Assembly: GCA_028346125.1 (NCBI GenBank)
Contig: JAOMEV010000018.1
Coordinates: 1 to 50,388, forward strand
Direction of reading: 5' to 3'
DNA length: 50,388 nt
Source: Bacteriovoracales bacterium
GTDB lineage: Bacteria; Bdellovibrionota; Bacteriovoracia; Bacteriovoracales; Bacteriovoracaceae
The notes below the pieces were generated by a model. That model did not search any database. It had not been told where the DNA came from and worked only from the letters and a program-made list of their open reading frames with translations. Every line of letters begins with the position of its first letter. The stretch's first letter is position 1. Shown here one piece after another: positions 43,931-50,388 of the stretch. A program made the translations under genes and the position numbers.

Positions 43931-44827
43931 CTATTTTAAAAAAAAGTAAATAATAGGAAGAGTCACAAAAGATAGCAAAACGCCCCAGCTCATCAGAGAG
44001 AGGGCCAACTCTCCATTGAGGTCATCCTCAAACGCCAAGAGTGCCGCAGTTATCATTGGCGGCATACCAGATTGAAAAATGGCCACCTTTTTTAAAGGGT
44101 CGAGATGACCAAAAGATAAAGTAATCGCAAATGCTAAAAAAGGTGCCATCACCATTTTCAAAAAAAGACCCAAAAAAAGTAGCCCCTTATGTTTTCTCAA
44201 CCTATGATCTAGCTGGAGTCCAACGGAAATCATTGCCAGTGGAATAATCCCCTTTGAAAAAGGATTTAATAAACCTTCAACACTTGGATGGGATAAATAA
44301 TGTCCAAACAAAAGAGAAAAAACTAAGGCCAAAAAAGGAGGAAAAAAGACAATTTTTTTGAAAAGCCCCATATTCCTTATGTCTTTCTTAGGTGAATAAA
44401 AATTGAGAACAAGTGGCGCATAGATAGAAAGTGCCAAAAAAGATCCTAACTGATCGTAGATTATCCCATAGACCAAATATCTCTGGCCAAAAAATGACTC
44501 AACCATGGGGTAACCCAAAAAGGAAGTATTTCCCAAAGGGACCAAAAGCAGAAAACAGCCAGTTGTTTTTTTATCTAAATTGAAAATTTTCGAAAGGGAC
44601 AACACAATCAAACAAAGTAACCCTAAAAGCGCCCAATGGATAAATAGAGCAAAAAAATGATCCGCTTGAAAATCGAAACCAGACATTTGGTTAATAATCA
44701 GAGCAGGTAAACAAAGGTTAATGATGACCTTATTAAGAGCACTTGAGGTCTTTTCAGGCAAGAAATCAAGCTTCCTAAAAAGAAGACCTATGAAAAGGTA
44801 AAAAAAGATAAGCACCCATGATGACAT
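43931..44827 (-). CDS. AEC-family (auxin efflux carrier-like) transporter
   Basis: 298 residues, about ten membrane helices, matching the family length. Typical segments: an N-terminal helix followed by LNKVIINLCLPALIINQMS (family NxxxxxPxL motif), SNTSFLGYPMVESFFG-like LGNTSFLGYP, and GLQLDHRLRKHK before the last helices, with PPMITAALLAF near the end. Members export or import small organic acids and related solutes across the inner membrane. The ATG follows AAGGA at 7 nt. Convergent with the kinase gene (3 bp between stops), and not in an obvious operon. Substrate unknown. Confidence 0.92.
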   Translation of the reverse strand: MSSWVLIFFYLFIGLLFRKLDFLPEKTSSALNKVIINLCLPALIINQMSGFDFQADHFFALFIHWALLGLLCLIVLSLSKIFNLDKKTTGCFLLLVPLGNTSFLGYPMVESFFGQRYLVYGIIYDQLGSFLALSIYAPLVLNFYSPKKDIRNMGLFKKIVFFPPFLALVFSLLFGHYLSHPSVEGLLNPFSKGIIPLAMISVGLQLDHRLRKHKGLLFLGLFLKMVMAPFLAFAITLSFGHLDPLKKVAIFQSGMPPMITAALLAFEDDLNGELALSLMSWGVLLSFVTLPIIYFFLK

Positions 44828-44875
44828 TAGTTTTTCCTTAAAAGGAGAAACTAAATCAAAAAAAGTGACACGTCT

Positions 44876-45193
44876 TTAAATTTCTTTGGGTTTTAAAAAA
44901 ACAAAATAGCTATTCACTTTATTATGGACTTTTCTGATAAGGTACACTTCATCGTGTTCCTTAAGAACGTCTCGAGCAATCCCTTTTATCATTGAAGGAC
45001 CTTGATCGGGATTAGGGATACTAAAGTCTTTATTATCAATAAAAACTCCTAATATTTCCCTATAAAATTTCTGAATGATTTTATATTCTTCCTCATTCAC
45101 GATGTTAATTGTAAAGCTTTCTGCAGTAAGGAGCCTTGCCAAAGTAGGACAATCCTCCATATCGGGTCTTTCTTCTTTTTTAACGTAGTTCAT
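44876..45193 (-). CDS. Small hypothetical protein
   Basis: 105 residues from the ATG at 45193, which has AGGA 8 nt upstream; the ATG two codons earlier is too close to it (2 nt). Pattern is alpha/beta: FTINIVNEEEYKIIQKFYREIL in the middle and a beta-hairpin end (EVYLIRKVHNKVNSYFVFLKPKEI). No signal or membrane segment. Family not recognised; it lies between FadH and the AEC carrier, all leftward, with gaps of 90 and 48 bp. Confidence 0.72.
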   Translation of the reverse strand: MNYVKKEERPDMEDCPTLARLLTAESFTINIVNEEEYKIIQKFYREILGVFIDNKDFSIPNPDQGPSMIKGIARDVLKEHDEVYLIRKVHNKVNSYFVFLKPKEI

Positions 45194-45283
45194 GGCCATC
45201 GTCCTGTTCTCAACTTAAACATATTTGTCCCATTATTTCACAAAATGGAAGAAAACCTAGAAATAAGTCATCAAAAACCAAAA

Positions 45284-47341
<2,058 letters not shown>

Positions 47342-47406
47342 TTAAGTTATACATTGTCTTTGACCATTTACCTAATTTTTACCTAGGAAGATTGAGTTTT
47401 CTGGCC

Positions 47407-47437
47407 TTTCCTCTATCGCTAAGATAGTTAGAGGAAA
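47407..47437 (+). other. Hairpin in the leader of the 47463 gene
   Basis: TTTCCTCTA and TAGAGGAAA form a 9-bp perfect inverted repeat with a 13-nt loop that itself holds a nested CTATC/GATAG. It is followed on the + strand by ACA and seven T. No + strand gene ends here, so it is not an ordinary gene-end terminator. It could be an attenuator, an mRNA-stabilising leader or the end of a short RNA. Confidence 0.5.
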
Positions 47438-47462
47438 ACATTTTTTTACAAAGGTCTCACTC

Positions 47463-48047
47463 ATGTTTAAAGCTATACTTCTTTTTTTCATCTGCTCCCT
47501 GAGTGCTCTAGGTCAAGTCACTCCTAAGCAAGGAGTTTTTAATAAGTCTCTGTTTAAAAAAGGCCGATCATGGATCTGGAACTATTATGAAAAGGGTGAC
47601 CTCGATAAGCTCTATTCCCAAGAAAAGTATAAAATTGTTAAGAAAAATAAAAGTTTGATTACCTTTGTGCTTTCTTCAAAAGTCGGGGATCAAACTGTAT
47701 TTGCTAAAAGGCATAAATTCCAAGTCAATTTAAAGGTATGCCAAAATAAATTTCGCCATAGACATTATAACCCCTCTTTCATTGTTCACTTTTGGCAAAG
47801 AGAAAATGACAAATGGAAATACCTAGGTCGCGATGGAAAATCTCTTTTGTTTGAAGAAAAATTTAACTGCAATTCTTCTCTAGGAGAGGCAGATGTCTAT
47901 GATCACCCACTTAGAGGGCCTGTTCTGACGGTTGGACCTTCTAAAGAAGGTTCTTATTATTTCAAGGAGAACGAGTTGCAGGGTGTTCTCTCTCATAAAC
48001 ACTTTAACAAAGGGACACCCTTTCACTACTTAATGTTATTGGAGTAA
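47463..48047 (+). CDS. Exported hypothetical protein
   Basis: 194 residues with a signal peptide (1-17, MFKAILLFFICSLSALG, then QVTPK). The mature part is beta-rich with charged turns (RSWIWNYYEKGDLDKLY, LITFVLSSKVGDQTVFAK, FIVHFWQRENDKWKYLGRDG) and one Cys pair (VCQNKF; KFNCNSS) that may form a disulfide. AAAGG is 8 nt before the ATG. A hairpin lies in the leader. Family not recognised. Convergent with the small zinc-ribbon gene (6 bp between stops). Confidence 0.8.
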   Translation: MFKAILLFFICSLSALGQVTPKQGVFNKSLFKKGRSWIWNYYEKGDLDKLYSQEKYKIVKKNKSLITFVLSSKVGDQTVFAKRHKFQVNLKVCQNKFRHRHYNPSFIVHFWQRENDKWKYLGRDGKSLLFEEKFNCNSSLGEADVYDHPLRGPVLTVGPSKEGSYYFKENELQGVLSHKHFNKGTPFHYLMLLE

Positions 48048-48053
48048 CTTTAA

Positions 48054-48260
48054 CTATTTTTTGGCCTTTTCATTCATTGCTTTTTCGTATCGCTCAATTT
48101 CCTCTTTGGAAATTGAGTCCCTATCCAACCTTTTATAAGAGTCCATGGCCTTTTGCCGCTCTGGACACTTGTGAACACTACCGTCTCCTTCTACGGGTAC
48201 ATTTTTGCGTCCCTCTTTTATCCATGTAATTTCTTTTTGGCAGTATTTACAGTTGGCCAT
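48054..48260 (-). CDS. Small zinc-ribbon-like protein
   Basis: 68 residues. MANCKYC gives a CxxC at the N-terminus, and HKCPE ~27 residues later provides His and Cys, together a possible single zinc-binding site. The remainder is a charged helix (SKEEIERYEKAMNEKAKK). GGAG lies 8 nt before the ATG. Possibly a nucleic-acid or protein-binding adaptor; no family recognised. Confidence 0.78.
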   Translation of the reverse strand: MANCKYCQKEITWIKEGRKNVPVEGDGSVHKCPERQKAMDSYKRLDRDSISKEEIERYEKAMNEKAKK

Positions 48261-48377
48261 AGAAAGGTCTCCAATTAAAATTTATCTTTCGGCAATTTCT
48301 AATCGGGTTATGTTCTAAAGTCAAACATGATGCGCAGCACCCACTTATTAACTTAACTATTGAGAGACAATCTCCTC

Positions 48378-48406
48378 TTTCTCCATTTCTTATTCTGGCC
48401 TATAAT
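48378..48406 (+). promoter_or_regulatory. Sigma-70-like promoter candidate for the receiver gene at 48446
   Basis: A perfect TATAAT at 48401-48406 with a poor -35 (TTTCTC) 17 bp upstream. It would give a leader of about 33 nt. The Shine-Dalgarno AGGA is 7 nt before the ATG. Confidence 0.42.
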
Positions 48407-48445
48407 TAAAATGATAAAAGTTTTTTATTTAGACAGGACAAGATT

Positions 48446-48865
48446 ATGGGCACAACTCCAGAAGAAATTCAATCCCGTGGACCTCTCCAGATCCTCATTG
48501 TTGAAGATACCCAAGACGCCCAAACTTTAATAAAAGTGTTTCTTAGAAAAACCCCATTCAAACTTACATTTGCCGATAATGGAGAAGTTGCTATTAAGGT
48601 ATTTAAAGAAAGGTCTTATCACCTCGTTCTCATGGATGTAACCATGCCCGTTATGGATGGTATAAATGCACTTCGTGAAATAAGAAAATGGGAAGAAGAA
48701 ATGAAACGGTCCCTAACCCCCATCATTGCACTAACGGCCAAAAGTCTCCCTGAAGAAATAGACGAACTTATGAAAGAAGGTTTTACGGGTTATTTTGCAA
48801 AACCCTATGAAAAAGAACGTCTTGTCGAAGTCATTCTCAAACACTCACTTCCTTTCAAAGAGTGA
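48446..48865 (+). CDS. Single-domain response regulator
   Basis: 139 residues: a ~13-residue leader then a full receiver. Acidic pair E20/D21, phospho-acceptor D64 (VLMDVTMPVMDG), T97 (IALTA) and K119 (FAKPY) are all present, in the style of receivers found in hybrid kinases and HPt relays. No output domain. It has its own promoter and no kinase next to it, so it probably receives phosphate from an HPt protein elsewhere; the CheA-like kinases in this window are candidates. The last seven codons overlap the convergent SDR gene by 21 bp. Confidence 0.93.
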   Translation: MGTTPEEIQSRGPLQILIVEDTQDAQTLIKVFLRKTPFKLTFADNGEVAIKVFKERSYHLVLMDVTMPVMDGINALREIRKWEEEMKRSLTPIIALTAKSLPEEIDELMKEGFTGYFAKPYEKERLVEVILKHSLPFKE

Positions 48866-49666
48866 GGGTCCTAAATTGGGGTAAATAAATTTGTAATCCA
48901 ATAAGTCCTCTACCAACTTTCCATAAACTTCCTTCCCAGATAAGCAAGTAGACTCTTTATAAGTTGGGGAAGGCAATGAAAAGTAATTACAAACCTCAGT
49001 GTAGTATTCTTCTTTGAGAGGATGGAAAGGTGCGACTCCATTGAAAGTCATTCCCCATTTATCTTTTTCAATAATTTTTAAAATTATTCCAATACAATCT
49101 TCCTGGTGAATCAAATTGATTGGGTTTTTTCCATTTTTAAGATCTTTTTTGCCCGATAGGGAAAAAGAAGGATGCCTCATCTTTCCTACAAGTCCACCGA
49201 AGCGAAGGATTGTCACCTTTTTTGGCCAAGACAATACTTCTTTTTCTGCCAATAGTAGGACTTCACCACGTGTAGAATTTGGCATTGGTACTGTATCTTC
49301 ATCCACTTTCCCCTGATTTTCGCCATAGACAGAGGTGGAGCTTATATAAAGAACTTTTGTCAAAGGTGACTTTTGTACCTCTTTCCTAAAAAGAACAAGC
49401 TTTTCTAAAAACTCAAAAGGTTCATCACGTCTATTTAGCTTTGGAGGTATACTAATTATCAAAACATCTGAAGAGAGAAACTCTCCAATATTTTCTGGAA
49501 GGCTATCTATATCTACCAAAAAAGAGGCCTTCAAAAAGGAATCGAGAAAGGGGAGTTTCGAGGGAGTTGTCGTAGAGCCTTTTACTCCCCAGCCCCTTTT
49601 ATTTAGCTCTGAAGCCAAGGGAACCCCCAGCCATCCACAGCCAAAAATACTGGCCTCTTTAATCAT
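48845..49666 (-). CDS. YeeZ-like atypical SDR / NAD(P)-binding epimerase-family protein
   Basis: 273 residues. The nucleotide-binding loop FGCGWLGVPLA (8-18, GxGxxG-type) is at the N-terminus. ISSTSVYG (~108-115) carries the Ser/Tyr region of extended SDRs, but the YxxxK partner is not obvious, as in YeeZ-type atypical SDRs. LRFGGLVG follows in the substrate part. Reaction unknown; such proteins bind NADP and may act on nucleotide sugars or only as sensors. It starts 2 bp after the parvulin stop, so the two are co-transcribed. The C-terminus overlaps the receiver gene by 21 bp. Confidence 0.87.
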   Translation of the reverse strand: MIKEASIFGCGWLGVPLASELNKRGWGVKGSTTTPSKLPFLDSFLKASFLVDIDSLPENIGEFLSSDVLIISIPPKLNRRDEPFEFLEKLVLFRKEVQKSPLTKVLYISSTSVYGENQGKVDEDTVPMPNSTRGEVLLLAEKEVLSWPKKVTILRFGGLVGKMRHPSFSLSGKKDLKNGKNPINLIHQEDCIGIILKIIEKDKWGMTFNGVAPFHPLKEEYYTEVCNYFSLPSPTYKESTCLSGKEVYGKLVEDLLDYKFIYPNLGPSLFERK

Positions 49667-49668
49667 TT

Positions 49669-49944
49669 CTACGAGGTTCTCTTGATAAGGTGGTAACCAA
49701 ATTGAGTTTTGACTGGCCCTGAAACTTGACCGACTTCCAAATCAAAAGCCGCTTTTTCAAATTCCTGAACCATCATACCTTTTCCAAACTCACCCAATTT
49801 ACCACCCTGTTTTCCTGAAGGGCACTTCGAGAAGTCCCTTGCTAATTGTTCAAAGCTATCACCATTCTCCAACTTTTTAAGGAGGTCCTCAACTTCATAC
49901 TCATGATCAACAAGTATATGCATAGCGCCAATTCTGTCTGCCAT
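49669..49944 (-). CDS. Parvulin-type peptidyl-prolyl isomerase (PpiC-like)
   Basis: 91 residues, a bare parvulin domain the size of E. coli PpiC (93). Typical motifs are AMHILVDHE (His at the catalytic strand), FEQLARDFSKCPSGKQGGKLGEFGKGMM, FEKAAFDLEVGQVSGPVKTQFGYHLIK. It catalyses cis/trans isomerisation of Xaa-Pro bonds in cytosolic proteins; no signal peptide is present. AGAGGA lies 6 nt before the ATG. First gene of a two-gene operon with the YeeZ-like SDR. Confidence 0.95.
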   Translation of the reverse strand: MADRIGAMHILVDHEYEVEDLLKKLENGDSFEQLARDFSKCPSGKQGGKLGEFGKGMMVQEFEKAAFDLEVGQVSGPVKTQFGYHLIKRTS

Positions 49945-50016
49945 AAAAAATCCTCTTTTACTTTAATTAAGGGGCACAAAGGTAGCACACCTTTAATGAG
50001 ACGACGAGAGGAGTTT

Positions 50017-50388
50017 CTAAGAAGTTTTTTTGAACCTTAGGCCATCGTGAATTTCATCAATATCCTGATCTTTGAGTTGTTTCAGCTGTTCAACTTTATC
50101 AAAAATAGAATGGCAACCTTCACTGGCCCTGGTTAAATAGAGGTTTAACTTCTCTTCACTAAATTCTTTTTTTTCAACCATCAAAAAGATCATATCGATA
50201 TTACCTAAGACACTGGTCAGAGGGTTATAAACTTCATGGGCCAAAATTCCATGGGCCTTTAAAGTGGCCTTCAATTTAGCATCTTTTGCTAACTGTAACC
50301 TAGAGGATCGAATTTCTAAATGAGTTGCCACCCTGGCCAAAAGCTCTGGGGGGTCATAAGGCTTGGCAATATAATCGGCTGCACCGAT
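50017..50388 (-). CDS. Receiver-DHp protein without ATPase domain (5' part outside window)
   Basis: The frame runs in from the window edge (124 codons visible including stop). The first visible residues IGAADYIAKPYDPPELL are the end of a receiver domain (conserved Lys in AKPY). A helix then leads to a histidine-kinase dimerisation motif, HEVYNPLTSVLGN, with the phospho-acceptor His. The protein stops about 70 residues later (GLRFKKTS) with no HATPase domain. So it looks like a receiver plus DHp helical hairpin that can accept phosphate on His but not make it, a phosphotransfer or decoy protein. The internal TTG at 50340 is not the start. Confidence 0.85.
   Translation of the reverse strand: MGAADYIAKPYDPPELLARVATHLEIRSSRLQLAKDAKLKATLKAHGILAHEVYNPLTSVLGNIDMIFLMVEKKEFSEEKLNLYLTRASEGCHSIFDKVEQLKQLKDQDIDEIHDGLRFKKTS

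Noticed and set aside
49983..50003. AAAGGT/ACCTTT hairpin downstream of the receiver-DHp gene
   Set aside because: No T tract follows on the minus strand; not a credible terminator.

Overview
The window is AT-rich, gene-dense bacterial chromosome. The many exported, lipid-anchored and repeat-built proteins, the phosphorelay kinases and orphan receivers, a FliN homologue and tightly packed short operons fit a flagellated Gram-negative bacterium of the Bdellovibrionota, most likely a Bacteriovorax/Halobacteriovorax-like lineage. This placement is inferred from gene style; there is no rRNA or tRNA gene in the window to confirm it. I see no insertion sequence, prophage or CRISPR array. No intergenic gap exceeds about 215 bp.

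Region by region. 1-7.4 kb: a leftward run of exported repeat proteins (ankyrin, ankyrin, a ten-copy 35-residue two-cysteine repeat protein, ankyrin cut by the window edge). The two central ankyrin reading frames look like one ~1,670-residue exported protein split by a +1 frame displacement at a CCC-TGA. 7.4-10.2 kb: a tldD-tldE metalloprotease pair closed by a strong terminator. 10.3-19 kb: two large exported coiled-coil proteins of unknown function, a receiver lacking its phospho-acceptor Asp, an MnmC-like methyltransferase, a small membrane protein and a DmdC-like acyl-CoA dehydrogenase. 19-26.9 kb: FliN, an exported alpha/beta hydrolase, a 7TMR-DISM sensor fused to CheA-type modules, a CAP-domain lipoprotein, a lipoprotein and an outer-membrane barrel. 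26.9-31.4 kb: a 1,332-residue metzincin-type lipoprotein and an RRM RNA-binding protein. 31.6-35.3 kb: a compact operon of two B12-binding radical SAM enzymes and a Rieske oxygenase. 35.4-41.1 kb: gamma-glutamyltransferase, a two-domain response regulator, a sterol-desaturase-family hydroxylase, a methyltransferase with a small partner, and a possible arrestin-fold protein. 41.1-43.9 kb: a receiver divergent from a second CheA-like kinase, which also carries a +1 frame displacement. 43.9-50.4 kb: an AEC carrier, 2,4-dienoyl-CoA reductase, small unknowns, a receiver, a YeeZ-like SDR, a parvulin, and the end of a receiver-DHp protein.

Three global patterns stand out. (1) Several leftward genes have upstream sequences resembling flagellar sigma-28 promoters (TAAA-N15-xCCGATAA), suggesting motility-linked control of exported and signalling proteins. 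(2) All ten convergent gene pairs are separated by at most 24 bp, four overlap (one by 64 bp), and none has a visible intrinsic terminator at the junction. (3) The palindrome GGCC is far more frequent than the base composition predicts, while CCGG is almost absent. Two orphan phosphorelay kinases, four receivers and a receiver-DHp protein suggest a distributed signalling network. Acyl-CoA dehydrogenase and dienoyl-CoA reductase point to fatty-acid catabolism, and secreted proteases, GGT and hydrolase to digestion of external peptides and lipids.
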